DNA of 64,000 nt from Candidatus Latescibacterota bacterium (GCA_020349025.1 CP070763.1:2622182-2686181); one strand, 5' to 3'. Positions 9,872 to 18,576 are shown, counted from the first letter of the stretch. Notes: generated by a model not told the origin, from the letters alone. Made by a program: numbers and translations.

Positions 9872-11623
9872 ATGGTGCCGGAAACAGTATCGACACGCGT
9901 GCGCGGGCTCGACCTGGCGATCGCGGCCGCCGTCGCAACCGTTGCCGCGCTCATCCCCTACCATCGCGCCCTCGGGTTCTCCTTTGCGCTCGATGACTAC
10001 ACCTTTCTCTTCCGTGCCGCCGGGATCGATCCGGACCCGTTCACGCTGCGCCGAGTTCTCGCAACGCGTCTCTACTACGAGCTGGGATACGAGCTCTTCG
10101 GGGTCTCGAGCACGCTGGCGTGGCACCTCGTCTCCTTCTTGCTGCATGTGGGAAACGCCCTCTGGGTGTACCTGCTCGCGCGCCACTTCCGGATCGCGCG
10201 TGACGCAGCCTGGCTCGCCTGCGCGCTCTTCGCCGGCGGTCCCCTCGCCTTTACGGTGATGTATTGGATTGCGGGTACGCAGGAGCTCTCGAGCACCTTC
10301 TTCCTCCTCGCGGCGACCTGGGTGGCGCTGCAACCGGGTCGGCGGCCCGGGTGGTCGTTGCCGCTCTTCGCCGCCGCTCTGCTCTGCAAGGAATCGGTCG
10401 TGGCCGCTCCCCTGCTGCTGCCGCTTCTCGGTGGCCGCCGGAGCCTGCGCCTGGCGGCGGCGCAGCTGGGTCTGGCGCTGGCGTTCTTCATCGCAGCCGA
10501 GCTCCACCTGCGCGCGTTCGAGACGAACGCCGCATCGCCCTACGCCACCGACTACGGTCTCGGGCTCCTGCGCAATCTCGGCACTGCCTTCGTCTGGCTG
10601 GCGTCTCCGTGGCGCCGCTATCCCGACCGCATCGCGGAGGCGGACCCGGCACTGCTCCCGTGGGCCGCCGGGATGCTGATCGCGGGCAGCCTGCTCCTCG
10701 CTTTCACGCGCCGTCGCTTTGCGCGCCCGGCGCTGCTTGCGAGCGCCTGGTTCGTCGCGCTCCTGCTGCCGACGCTGCCGCTGAAACGGCACTTCTTCGC
10801 CTACTACCTGTATCTGCCGCAGGTCGGCTTTCTGATCCTCTTTGCCGCGCTGGCGCTCGCGGGCGCGCACCGGCTCGCCGGGCGTCCACAGCGCGGAACC
10901 GCCGAGGCGCGACTCGGGATCGCGCTGTTTCTGGCCATGCTCTGCCTCCTCTTCGCGCACCGCAACAGGCGCACGCATGAGACCCTGATGCTCGGCCGGT
11001 CGCTGGCGCACCATGACGCCATGGTGCGCTACGGCAGCGTGAGCGGCCTCGTGCGCGCGCAGATTCGCGATGCGAACCTGCGGCCCGAGGTACGCCGTGT
11101 TGCGATCGTCATCCTCGGTGGGGGGGAGGGCGGGCTCACGCCCGGAACCCGAAAACCGGTACCCGGTGCGGTCCGACGCCGGACGGTTCCTCTGCGCAAC
11201 GCGATGTACGACGGCAAGTTCTTCGCGCTGCACTTTCCCCGTCTGCAGGGCAATGTCGTCGACGCGCTGACGGCGGAGGATGAAGGCGGGAAAACCGCTT
11301 TCTTCCTCGCGTACGACCTGGCGACGCTCGAGCCTCTTCCCGATGCCTCGGCGGCCTATGCGATCCTGGCGCTGAGCGCCTTCATCCGCGACGACTACAA
11401 CGATGCCGGGCGCAACGCGCAGCGCGCGCTCGCGCTGCGGCCCGACGAGGCCACGGCTCGCCTCGTGGCTGCCGGGGTCCTCGCCAGGCAGGGTGACGTG
11501 CGCGACGCCGAACGCATTCTATCCGGCCTCGACAAGCAGGGACTGGGGGCCCAGATGGGCCGTTTCATGCAGAAGGTTCGCGATCTCATCGCGGCACACG
11601 AGAGCGGGCCCGCTTCGCCATAA
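9872..11623 (+). CDS. Polytopic membrane protein, GT-C glycosyltransferase-like, with TPR-like tail
   Basis: 583 residues with about ten hydrophobic segments in the first 370. The first loop after TM1 reads FALDDYTFLF with an Asp41-Asp42 pair, the usual place of the catalytic acidic residues in GT-C lipid-sugar glycosyltransferases. A later loop has FTVMYWIAGTQELSS, similar to the TMTC/O-mannosyltransferase group. The C-terminal 200 residues are soluble and end in TPR-like helices (YAILALSAFIRDDYNDAGRNA and EATARLVAAGVLARQGDVRDA). The acceptor and donor are unknown. It starts with ATG after GGGGTGGC, and 29 nt separate it from the DinB-like gene. A plain hypothetical membrane protein is the alternative. 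Confidence 0.6.
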   Translation: MVPETVSTRVRGLDLAIAAAVATVAALIPYHRALGFSFALDDYTFLFRAAGIDPDPFTLRRVLATRLYYELGYELFGVSSTLAWHLVSFLLHVGNALWVYLLARHFRIARDAAWLACALFAGGPLAFTVMYWIAGTQELSSTFFLLAATWVALQPGRRPGWSLPLFAAALLCKESVVAAPLLLPLLGGRRSLRLAAAQLGLALAFFIAAELHLRAFETNAASPYATDYGLGLLRNLGTAFVWLASPWRRYPDRIAEADPALLPWAAGMLIAGSLLLAFTRRRFARPALLASAWFVALLLPTLPLKRHFFAYYLYLPQVGFLILFAALALAGAHRLAGRPQRGTAEARLGIALFLAMLCLLFAHRNRRTHETLMLGRSLAHHDAMVRYGSVSGLVRAQIRDANLRPEVRRVAIVILGGGEGGLTPGTRKPVPGAVRRRTVPLRNAMYDGKFFALHFPRLQGNVVDALTAEDEGGKTAFFLAYDLATLEPLPDASAAYAILALSAFIRDDYNDAGRNAQRALALRPDEATARLVAAGVLARQGDVRDAERILSGLDKQGLGAQMGRFMQKVRDLIAAHESGPASP

Positions 11624-11652
11624 GGCGGGCGCGCCAAAGAAGGAGGCTCCCG

Positions 11653-12177
11653 ATGTCGTCTCACATCCTGTGGCAGGAGAGGACCTTCCACTTCGATTTC
11701 CCGGTGGCGCTGCATCGGGAGATCCTCGAGCGTTTGCGCGGCACCCCGGCGCGCGTCGAGGAGCGAGTGACCACTTTCCCACCGGAGATCCTCACGCTCC
11801 GGCTCGACGACCGCTGGTCGATCCAGGAGCACGCCGGTCACCTCGCCAACGTGGAGAGCCTCTTCATGCATCGGCTCGACGAGTACGAGGCGGGAGCGCA
11901 GACGTTGCGAGCCGCAGACATGCGCAACGTGGCAACCTGGGATGCGAACCACAATGCGAAGACGAGCGCCGAAGTCGTCGCGGAGGTGCGACGTGCACGC
12001 TCCGCCTTCGTCCGCCGTTTGGAAAAGCTGCACGCCGAAGCCTTTGCGCGCTCGGCCTTCCATCCGCGCCTGCGTCGGCAGATGCGCCTCGTCGACATGA
12101 TGCTGTTTCTGGCCGAGCACGACGACTACCACCTGGCGCGCATCACCGAGCTCTCGCGCGCCTTGACCGGGGAATGA
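11653..12177 (+). CDS. DinB-family metal-binding four-helix protein
   Basis: 174 residues with the DinB/YfiT pattern: a first helix, then WSIQEHAGHLANVE (His60 and His63) and, near the C-terminus, LAEHDDYHLARITEL (about 148-160), which supply the three-histidine metal site of the fold. Members include bacillithiol- or mycothiol-dependent transferases and many proteins of unknown role. A strong AAGGAGG lies 10 nt before the ATG. It probably shares a transcript with the membrane-protein gene 29 nt upstream. No thiol-biosynthesis gene adjoins it, so the substrate is not assigned. Confidence 0.8.
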   Translation: MSSHILWQERTFHFDFPVALHREILERLRGTPARVEERVTTFPPEILTLRLDDRWSIQEHAGHLANVESLFMHRLDEYEAGAQTLRAADMRNVATWDANHNAKTSAEVVAEVRRARSAFVRRLEKLHAEAFARSAFHPRLRRQMRLVDMMLFLAEHDDYHLARITELSRALTGE

Positions 12178-12360
12178 GCCAGTGTTACACCATCCTGAAG
12201 GCGGCCGCGCTGGCTTGCAGCTTGCACGAGCTGCAGCGGCGCTCCATTGTGACGCGCCACCACGGAGAGGGATTCCGCAGCGCGGCCGACGGTGCCGTGT
12301 CTGTGGGGGAGCTGCAGCGATCGGCCACGACGCTCTGGGCCGAAATCCGTGAGGAGTGGG

Positions 12361-12672
12361 ATGCCCACCTACATCAAGAAGAGCCGCATCCACGGACGCG
12401 GCCTGTTCGCGCGCCTGCGCATCTCACGCGGCCGCTTCATCGGCACCTATGAGGGCCCCGACGCCAGCCGCAACAGCAAGTACGTGCTCTGGGTTCTGCA
12501 ACACGATGGCACCCGTCGCGGCATCTTGGGCCGCAACGCGTTGCGCTACGTCAACCACTCCAGCCAGCCCAACGCCGAGTTCCGCGGCGCCGACCTCTTC
12601 GCCATCCGGATCATCCGGCCTGACGAAGAGATCACGATCGACTACGGGCCCGACTGGGCCGACCTCAACTGA
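12361..12672 (+). CDS. Small SET-domain protein
   Basis: 103 residues, essentially a bare SET domain. After MPTYIKKSRIHGRGLFA comes the core motif YVNHSSQPNAEF (NHSxxPN, cofactor- and knot-forming region) and then EEITIDYGPDW (the second knot strand with the catalytic tyrosine). SET enzymes methylate lysine using S-adenosylmethionine; similar very short SET proteins occur in bacteria with unknown targets. The start ATG has GAGGAG 7 nt upstream; an extension to 12292 is poorly supported. There is no post-SET cysteine cluster. The target protein is unknown. Confidence 0.85.
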   Translation: MPTYIKKSRIHGRGLFARLRISRGRFIGTYEGPDASRNSKYVLWVLQHDGTRRGILGRNALRYVNHSSQPNAEFRGADLFAIRIIRPDEEITIDYGPDWADLN

Positions 12673-12735
12673 ACCGCCACCCCAACACGCCGCGCCCGAC
12701 GCTCCGCCCGGGGTCTTGAGATGGTTCTGTTCGGT

Positions 12736-13215
12736 CTACTCGGCGGGTTCGACGGGACGCAGGACCCGGCACGGGTTTCCGGCAGCCACGACGTTGTCGG
12801 GAACGTCGCGCGTGACCACGCTGCCGGCACCGATGATCGAGTTGCGCCCGATCGTGACGTTGGAGAGGACCGTGGTGCTCGTGCCGATGGAAGCGCCTTC
12901 ACACACACGCGTCGGCTCGACCGACCAATCCTCCTGCGTTTGCAGACGACCCTCGGCGGTCGCACGGGGGTACTTGTCGTTGATGAAGGAGACGTTGTGC
13001 CCGACGAAGACGTTGTCTTCGATCGTGACCCCCTCGCAGATGAAGGTGTGGCTCGAGATCTTGCAGTTGCGGCCAATCACCGCGTTCTTCTGCACCTCGA
13101 CGAAGGTGCCGATCTTCGTGTGGTCGCCGATCGTGCAGCCGTAGAGGTTGACGAAATCGACGATTCTCACGCCCTCGCCGAGCTTCACGTCCTCGCTGAT
13201 CTTCTGGAACGCCAT
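12736..13215 (-). CDS. Left-handed beta-helix acyltransferase (WbbJ/WlbB-like sugar N-acetyltransferase)
   Basis: 159 residues dominated by hexapeptide repeats: KLGEGVRIVDFVNLYGCTIG, DHTKIGTFVEVQ, AVIGRNCKISSHTFICEGVT, IEDNVFVGHNVSFIN, then ASIGTSTTVLSNVTIG, RNSIIGAGSVVTRDV and the typical end VVAAGNPCRV. The order resembles the N- or O-acetyltransferases that finish dTDP- or UDP-amino sugars for surface polysaccharides. Polysaccharide genes (a flippase, and glycosyltransferases further off) support that role. The acyl donor is presumably acetyl-CoA; the sugar is unknown. It converges on the SET gene with a 63-nt gap. Confidence 0.85.
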   Translation of the reverse strand: MAFQKISEDVKLGEGVRIVDFVNLYGCTIGDHTKIGTFVEVQKNAVIGRNCKISSHTFICEGVTIEDNVFVGHNVSFINDKYPRATAEGRLQTQEDWSVEPTRVCEGASIGTSTTVLSNVTIGRNSIIGAGSVVTRDVPDNVVAAGNPCRVLRPVEPAE

Positions 13216-13243
13216 GGCGACTCCGGTGCGGTGGCGTCCGAGT

Positions 13244-13798
13244 CTACGCCGAACGCAGGCGCTCGTCGTGCGCGCCCAGCATCAGCTCCAAGCGACTGCA
13301 GAGCACCCTCTCCACGGCCCGCGTGTGCTCGTGATAGGAGATGTCGCCATCGAACATCAGCTTGCGGGCCAGGTTGTACGCCGTATCCATGCGCACGCCG
13401 GTCACGCCCACGCGCAGGAAATCGCGCGTGGCATCGTCTCGCGCTAGCGCAACGAGGAGCGGATAGGTCGCGTTCGAAACGAAGCTCACCACAACGAGGG
13501 TCGGCGACGCGAGCGCTCGCACCACTTCAGCCCCCTCGCTGCCGAGGAACTCACGCTCCGGAATCCCCTTGCCGGAGACGCGGTAGCGGATCCCGGCACT
13601 CTTCAACGCTTTGGTGGTCAGGGAATCGTTCTTTGCCGCGAAGGCACTGGTGTCCGCAGACGCTTGCGCGCCTTCCTCCGCACCGACCGCTCGGACGACG
13701 GCCGCCAGACCGTATTTCCAGCCGCGCAGCGTGCGCTGCAGATCGTAGAGGTCGTTGGCCTCGGGGTCGTCGATGAGCAGGGCGGGTGTCTTCTGCAC
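13244..13798 (-). CDS. Hypothetical protein, 184 aa
   Basis: I do not recognise this family. The GTG at 13798 has GGAGG 5 nt upstream; the open frame runs on to 14251 but that part lies under the flippase gene. The product begins VQKTPALLIDDPEANDLYDL, contains a basic patch RTLRGWKYGLAAVV and a beta-rich middle (TLVVVSFVSNATYPLLVAL), and ends with a helical SYHEHTRAVERVLCSRLELM segment. It has no signal peptide or membrane helix. Spacing of 28 nt to the acyltransferase and 58 nt to the flippase on the same strand suggests a flippase-hypothetical-acyltransferase operon, so a link to surface polysaccharide is possible. Confidence 0.6.
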   Translation of the reverse strand: MQKTPALLIDDPEANDLYDLQRTLRGWKYGLAAVVRAVGAEEGAQASADTSAFAAKNDSLTTKALKSAGIRYRVSGKGIPEREFLGSEGAEVVRALASPTLVVVSFVSNATYPLLVALARDDATRDFLRVGVTGVRMDTAYNLARKLMFDGDISYHEHTRAVERVLCSRLELMLGAHDERLRSA

Positions 13799-13856
13799 CG
13801 TGGCCTCCAGATTCCGAGTCTTCACGCCGCGGCGGCATGGTAGCGGACCGTGATCC

Positions 13857-15161
13857 TCAAGGGAAGCCGATCCGCCGGCGCAGGAAAGAGGTCGCGTCGC
13901 GCGTGCGTGCCGCCACGTTGCGAAGTTGGAACCTGAGGATCCTCTGCAACACCGCGGTGCGCGCCACCATCCCGACGACGGAGGAGACCAGGAGCGCCAG
14001 CGCGGCTCCCTCCGGTCCGTAGCGCGGGATCCACACCAGCGCCAAGGCGACGCCCACAGCCATTCCTGCCCAGGTGATCCACAAAAGGCTGCGCACGTGG
14101 CCGAGCCCGAAGAGGAAGGGGCTGCCGACGCTGGCGAAAGGCAGAACGAGCGCGCTCGTGACCAGAATCCGGAAGGCCGGGATGCTGTCGGCGTAGAGCG
14201 CTCCATAGAAGACGCGGTAGATCTGCGGCGCCAGGAGGAGCAGCGCCGCAATGATCGGAAGCACAGCCAGATAGAGGAAGCAGACGCTCTTCTCGTACAG
14301 GACGCGCAGGTCGCGCTCGCGCCCCTCCGCTTGCAGGCGCGAAACCAGCGGCATGATCACCTGATTGATCGCCTGGGCGAGCACGTTGAAGACACGGAAG
14401 AAGAGCTTCGCCACGTGGTAGGAGGCGATGCCCGGCGCGTCCATGAGCGCGCCCGCCAGCAGGGTGTCCGCGTGCTGCCCGACGGTGGTGCCCAGCCCCA
14501 TGCCGAACGAGTAGCGTCCCAGGTGCGCCACACGCGCGGCGGCGCGACGCGACGGGCGTGCCCACACCAGCCGGCCCACCGCCGCGAGGGCGAGGAGCGA
14601 GCCCGCGGCGGCTGCACCGGCATGCACCCACTGCACGCTGACCGCGGTGCGCGGGGCGGCGCCCCAGCGCCAGGCAGCGAAGCTGGCGATGGCGACGGCG
14701 TAGTAGCCGCAGTCGATCCAGAAGAGCCGCTGCAGCCGGCGATGACCTTCGAGCGTCGCTGCGGCCGCATCGCGCGCGCTCCCGACCAGCATCAGGGTGG
14801 CGCTCGGGATCAGCACTGGGCCCAGAGCGGGCTTCGAGAAGATCGCCTGCAGAATGCCCGCACCCGCCGCCAGCACCAGGGCCACCAGCCCGGAGCCCAG
14901 CACATACATCGAGCACCCCGTGGCGGCCATCCGCGTCGCCTCCCGCCCCTCCGCAACGAACTTGGTGAGGGGCGCCAGCAACATGAAGCGCAACAGCTGC
15001 GCCGCGGTCAGCACGATCGTACTCGCGATCGCCTGCAGGCCCAGCTCGGCGGGGGGCAGGGTGCGCACCACGAGCAGCATGAAAGCGACGCCGAACAGGA
15101 CCGGCAGGCTCTTGTCGAGCAAGGCCCAGGAGATACGCCGCCAGTTCCTCTCGAGTTGCAC
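13857..15161 (-). CDS. Oligosaccharide flippase family membrane protein (Wzx/MATE-like)
   Basis: 434 residues with 12-14 predicted membrane segments spread over the whole length and the MOP-superfamily pattern: a basic N-terminus (NWRRISWALLDKSLPVLFGV), a TM1-2 loop with LPPAELG, and a second half starting at LGRYSFGMGLGTTVGQHADTLL, which mirrors the first. Such proteins move lipid-linked oligosaccharide across the inner membrane for capsule or O-antigen assembly. The start is GTG after GGGGTGAGC. It is the first gene of a likely three-gene minus-strand operon with the hypothetical protein and the acyltransferase. The polymer it handles is unknown. Confidence 0.85.
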   Translation of the reverse strand: MQLERNWRRISWALLDKSLPVLFGVAFMLLVVRTLPPAELGLQAIASTIVLTAAQLLRFMLLAPLTKFVAEGREATRMAATGCSMYVLGSGLVALVLAAGAGILQAIFSKPALGPVLIPSATLMLVGSARDAAAATLEGHRRLQRLFWIDCGYYAVAIASFAAWRWGAAPRTAVSVQWVHAGAAAAGSLLALAAVGRLVWARPSRRAAARVAHLGRYSFGMGLGTTVGQHADTLLAGALMDAPGIASYHVAKLFFRVFNVLAQAINQVIMPLVSRLQAEGRERDLRVLYEKSVCFLYLAVLPIIAALLLLAPQIYRVFYGALYADSIPAFRILVTSALVLPFASVGSPFLFGLGHVRSLLWITWAGMAVGVALALVWIPRYGPEGAALALLVSSVVGMVARTAVLQRILRFQLRNVAARTRDATSFLRRRIGFP

Positions 15162-15258
15162 CGCTCACCCCGAAGTTTTCGGTTCACTGGATCGCGCCGG
15201 GTTCGATACCCTCCCCGGCACGGATTGTCGCCTCGACACGGGAGAAAGGATCGCAGTG

Positions 15259-15774
15259 ATGAAGAAGCTGTGTTGGATTGTGGTTGCGACGCTGATCTCC
15301 GCCGCTTCGGCGAGCGCACAGACGCAGTATCAAACCTCCTTCGAGATCGGACTCGGTTACGCGCGTCCCGCCGTGGGGAGGTTCGACATGGCGAGCGTGC
15401 TCATGCAGGGAGACGACTACCTCTTCGAAACCGGAATCGGTCTCGACATCAACGGCTCGACCGTTTCGACCGGCGATGAGACGGCCTTCAGCTGGCTCAT
15501 CCGAGCCGCCGTGCGTCCGATCGTCCTCGGCAACACGCTCGTGCACATCGGCGGCGAATTCTCGCTGCACACGAAATCGGCGATCGACGTGAGCAAGACC
15601 CCCACCGAAGTCGGAACCTTGACGGCCGTCTCGGCCCTTTTTGGTGTCTCGCAGCCGCTCGTCGATCACTTCAACGTCTCCGTGCAGATCTATCCGATCG
15701 TCCTCGAGTTCGGCAGCCAGGACACGGTCGTGAGGATCGTGCGCGCATCAATCGGGGCGCACCTGCTTTTCTGA
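15259..15774 (+). CDS. Small secreted protein, probably an outer-membrane beta-barrel
   Basis: 171 residues. A clear signal peptide MKKLCWIVVATLISAASASA ends with ASA before QTQYQ. The rest alternates hydrophobic and polar residues in short strands (TSFEIGLGYARPAVGRF, LIRAAVRPIVLGNTLVHIGG, FNVSVQIYPIVLEFG) and ends in VRASIGAHLLF with a terminal aromatic residue, the usual mark of outer-membrane barrels. No family is recognised. The ATG has GGAGAAAGGA upstream. It is divergent from the flippase and ahead of the M16 genes. Confidence 0.65.
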   Translation: MKKLCWIVVATLISAASASAQTQYQTSFEIGLGYARPAVGRFDMASVLMQGDDYLFETGIGLDINGSTVSTGDETAFSWLIRAAVRPIVLGNTLVHIGGEFSLHTKSAIDVSKTPTEVGTLTAVSALFGVSQPLVDHFNVSVQIYPIVLEFGSQDTVVRIVRASIGAHLLF

Positions 15775-15890
15775 CGCTCCCGGATCACGACGCACGGGAT
15801 CATGCCCGGCTCGGTCCGCGGGGGCAAGCGCTCCTAGGCAAGGCGGATGGCCTGGCGGCGAGGCGAATCGACAGCACTGGAGGAGAACGC

Positions 15891-17228
15891 ATGCGGCATG
15901 CAGGACGCGCTCGGAGCTCGAGCGCGGGCGCGTATGGTGGCGCCGACGGCGGCCTGCAGCGCACCCGACTCGAGAACGGGCTCGACGTGATTCTCATGGA
16001 GAACCATGTGGTCCCGCTCGTGACGATCGAGATCGACGTCAAGAACGGTGCCTACACCGAGACGGCAGAGTACGACGGCCTCTCGCACCTGTACGAGCAC
16101 ATGTTCTTCAAGGCCAACGAGAGGATCCCCGACCAGGAAGCGTACCTGCGCCGCGCACGTGAGCTCGGGATGGAGTGGAACGGCACCACGAGCGAGGAGC
16201 GCGTGAACTACTTCTTCACCCTGCATCGCAAGAACCTGCGTGCCGGGCTCGACTTCATGAACGACGCCATCCGCACACCGCTCTTCCGCCAGGACGAGAT
16301 CGAGCGCGAGCGCCCGGTCGTGCTCGGCGAGTACGACCGCGCCGAGTCCGATCCCACCTACCACCTGATCGTCGCCGTGCAGAAACGGCTCTGGTACGAG
16401 CACTACACGCGCAAGAACGTCCTGGGATCACGTGAGGTCATCGAGACGGCGACAACCGAAAAGATGAAGACGATCCAGTCGCGTTACTACGTGCCCAACA
16501 ACAGCGCACTTCTGATCGCCGGGAGCGTCGACGCCGACACCGCATTCGCCGCAGCGCAGGCGGTGTTCGGCAACTGGAGAGCGGGCCCCGATCCCTTCGA
16601 GGCGCATCGAATCCCCCCTCATCCGCAGCTGCGGCAGTCGACGACGATCGTGGTCGAGAAACCGGTGCAGTCGGTGATGCTCGCCATGGGCTTCCACGGC
16701 CCGAGCGTCGCTGAGGACCGCAACGGCACCTACGCGGCGGACGTCTTCTCCTACATCTTGGGGCAGCGCAATAGCCGCTTCTACCGCCGGCTCGTCGACA
16801 GTGGCCTGTGTGTCAGCGCCTCGCTCGGGTATCAGACGCTACGCCACACCGGTCCCATCCACGCGCTCCTGCGAACGGAGGTGGAACCGTTTCAAGCGGC
16901 GCACGATGCCCTGCTCGACGAGATCGCGCACTTTGCCGATGCCGACGCCTTCACGGACGAGGAGCTCGACAACGCCAAGAACCAGCTCGAGGTCTCGCAC
17001 GTCTACGAAACGGAGCGCCCCTCGAACCACATCCACACGGTCGGCTACTGGTGGGCTGTCGCGGACCTGGAATACTACGAAAGCTACCTCGCCGAGCTGC
17101 GCCGGGTGTCGCGAGCCGACATCCAATCCTTCGTTCGCCGTTACATCCTGGGGCAACCGTCGGTCACCGGCGTGTTGATGTCGCCGGAGATGCGAGCGAC
17201 GATCGGCCGCGTGAAGGGGGAAGCGTGA
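15891..17228 (+). CDS. M16 zinc metallopeptidase (catalytic subunit)
   Basis: 445 residues. The inverted zinc motif HLYEH is at 66-70, with Glu69 as general base; a distal Glu147 in VVLGEYDRAE lies 77 residues past His70, the spacing of the M16 HxxEH-x(74-76)-E site. The family (pitrilysin, insulysin, mitochondrial processing peptidase) degrades peptides or removes presequences. The N-terminus lacks a signal peptide in this frame; the ATG is fixed by GGAGGAGAACGC immediately before it. It overlaps the next M16 gene by 4 nt (GTGA), as expected for two subunits that form one clam-shell. Confidence 0.93.
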   Translation: MRHAGRARSSSAGAYGGADGGLQRTRLENGLDVILMENHVVPLVTIEIDVKNGAYTETAEYDGLSHLYEHMFFKANERIPDQEAYLRRARELGMEWNGTTSEERVNYFFTLHRKNLRAGLDFMNDAIRTPLFRQDEIERERPVVLGEYDRAESDPTYHLIVAVQKRLWYEHYTRKNVLGSREVIETATTEKMKTIQSRYYVPNNSALLIAGSVDADTAFAAAQAVFGNWRAGPDPFEAHRIPPHPQLRQSTTIVVEKPVQSVMLAMGFHGPSVAEDRNGTYAADVFSYILGQRNSRFYRRLVDSGLCVSASLGYQTLRHTGPIHALLRTEVEPFQAAHDALLDEIAHFADADAFTDEELDNAKNQLEVSHVYETERPSNHIHTVGYWWAVADLEYYESYLAELRRVSRADIQSFVRRYILGQPSVTGVLMSPEMRATIGRVKGEA

Positions 17229-18487
17229 AGAGCAAACCCGGGGCGCACGGCGCGCCCGTCGTCCGTCTGCGATGTGGCGGCGTGCCGACGCTGCTCTGCC
17301 ACAATCCGGCGCACGAGGTCGTGGCGCTGCGGCTCTACGTTCGCGGCGGCTCTTCGAGCCTCGCAAGCCGCCACGCGGGTGCCGATGCGCTGCACGCGCG
17401 TGTGGCGCGACGCGGCACGCGCCACTACCCGAAGGAGAAGCTGAACGCGGACCTCGCACGGATGGGCACCGAGATCGGCGGCGCCGCGAGCGAGGACTGG
17501 AGCAGCTACCGCTTGCGCTGCGTGCGCCGACATTTCGAGTCGTCGTGGCAGATTCTCGCCGACGTCGTGCTGCATCCGCTTCTGGCCGACGACGAGCTGG
17601 AGCTCGTGCGCCGCCAGATGCTCGCGGAGATTCGCCAGCGCCACGACGACCCGGACGGGCGCCTCGACGACCTCGGGCGCGAGCTCACGTACGAGGGTCA
17701 CCCGTACGCCGCGCACCCCGGCGGCACCGAAGAGAGCGTGCGCGATCTCTCCGTCGAACTGCTGCGGACGCACGCAGAGAGTCAACTGACGCGCGGCAAC
17801 CTGCTGCTCGTCGTTGCCGGCGACGTCGGCCGCGATGCACTGGAGCCGCTCGTGGAGTCGACGCTCGGCCGCCTGCCGGAGGGGAACGGGGCGGCGCAGC
17901 TTCCGCCGCCGCTGCGTTTCGCAGCCAGCCGTCTGCACGTGGAAGCGCGCGAGCTCCCCACCAACTACGTGCTGGGTCAGTTCCCGGCACCGGCCCTCGA
18001 TGCGGACGCGTACGCCGCGACGCTGCTCGCCATGTCCGTGCTGCGCGACCGCTTGTTCGAAGAGGTGCGGACGAAGCGCAATCTCAGCTACGCGCCCGCG
18101 GCGGGTCTCGGGAGCCATGCCGCGAACGTCGCTTGGATCTACGTCACCGCGGTCGACACCCGGCAGACGATGCGGGTCATGCTGGACGAGATGAAGCGCA
18201 TGCGCGACGTGCCACTCGAAGAGAAGGAGCTGCGCGACAAGGTGCAGGTCTACATCACGCGCTACTACCTGCAGAACGAGACGAACCAGGCGCAGGTGGG
18301 TTTCCTCGGTCGCTACGAGCTGCTCGGCAACGGCTGGGAGCGTAGCCGCGACTTCGTGAGCCGACTCGAGGCGCTGACACCGGACGACGTGCAGCAAGCG
18401 GCACGCGCCGTCCTGCAGAACATCCAGTACGCCTATCTCGGCGATCCCGAGCTCGCGCACAGCGACCTCTTCGTCGACCCGGCGTGA
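17225..18487 (+). CDS. M16 peptidase-like protein without the zinc motif (partner subunit)
   Basis: 420 residues from a GTG that overlaps the previous stop. It has the M16 fold in both halves, but where HxxEH should stand it reads DALHA (54-58), so zinc binding and catalysis are lost. The R/Y substrate-grip motif of the family is kept near the C-terminus (VRTKRNLSYAPAAG). This matches the known arrangement in which an active M16 subunit pairs with an inactive one. The two products very probably form a heterodimer; this is inference from the family and the gene coupling. Confidence 0.9.
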   Translation: MKSKPGAHGAPVVRLRCGGVPTLLCHNPAHEVVALRLYVRGGSSSLASRHAGADALHARVARRGTRHYPKEKLNADLARMGTEIGGAASEDWSSYRLRCVRRHFESSWQILADVVLHPLLADDELELVRRQMLAEIRQRHDDPDGRLDDLGRELTYEGHPYAAHPGGTEESVRDLSVELLRTHAESQLTRGNLLLVVAGDVGRDALEPLVESTLGRLPEGNGAAQLPPPLRFAASRLHVEARELPTNYVLGQFPAPALDADAYAATLLAMSVLRDRLFEEVRTKRNLSYAPAAGLGSHAANVAWIYVTAVDTRQTMRVMLDEMKRMRDVPLEEKELRDKVQVYITRYYLQNETNQAQVGFLGRYELLGNGWERSRDFVSRLEALTPDDVQQAARAVLQNIQYAYLGDPELAHSDLFVDPA

Positions 18488-18517
18488 CTCGAGGTCGGCT
18501 CGGAGGCAACGAATCAA

Positions 18518-18576
18518 AGCCTGCCGGCACCACGCGCTCCCGCCATCCCATGGGAGCTGTCGGATGCCGGCAGGCT
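18518..18576. terminator. Long nested hairpin between convergent genes, possible bidirectional terminator
   Basis: Perfect 12-bp inverted repeat, AGCCTGCCGGCA (18518-18529) and TGCCGGCAGGCT (18565-18576), enclosing a second stem GCTCCC (18536-18541) / GGGAGC (18552-18557). It begins 31 nt after the M16 stop and lies before the end of the E1 gene coming from the other side. No T-tract follows on either strand, so classic intrinsic termination is doubtful; RNA 3'-end protection is another reading. Confidence 0.5.

Noticed and set aside
11653-12177. DinB-like protein as the missing EgtB or EgtD partner
   Set aside because: It is 50 kb from the EgtB-like fragment and EgtB carries its own DinB domain; no functional link can be drawn.
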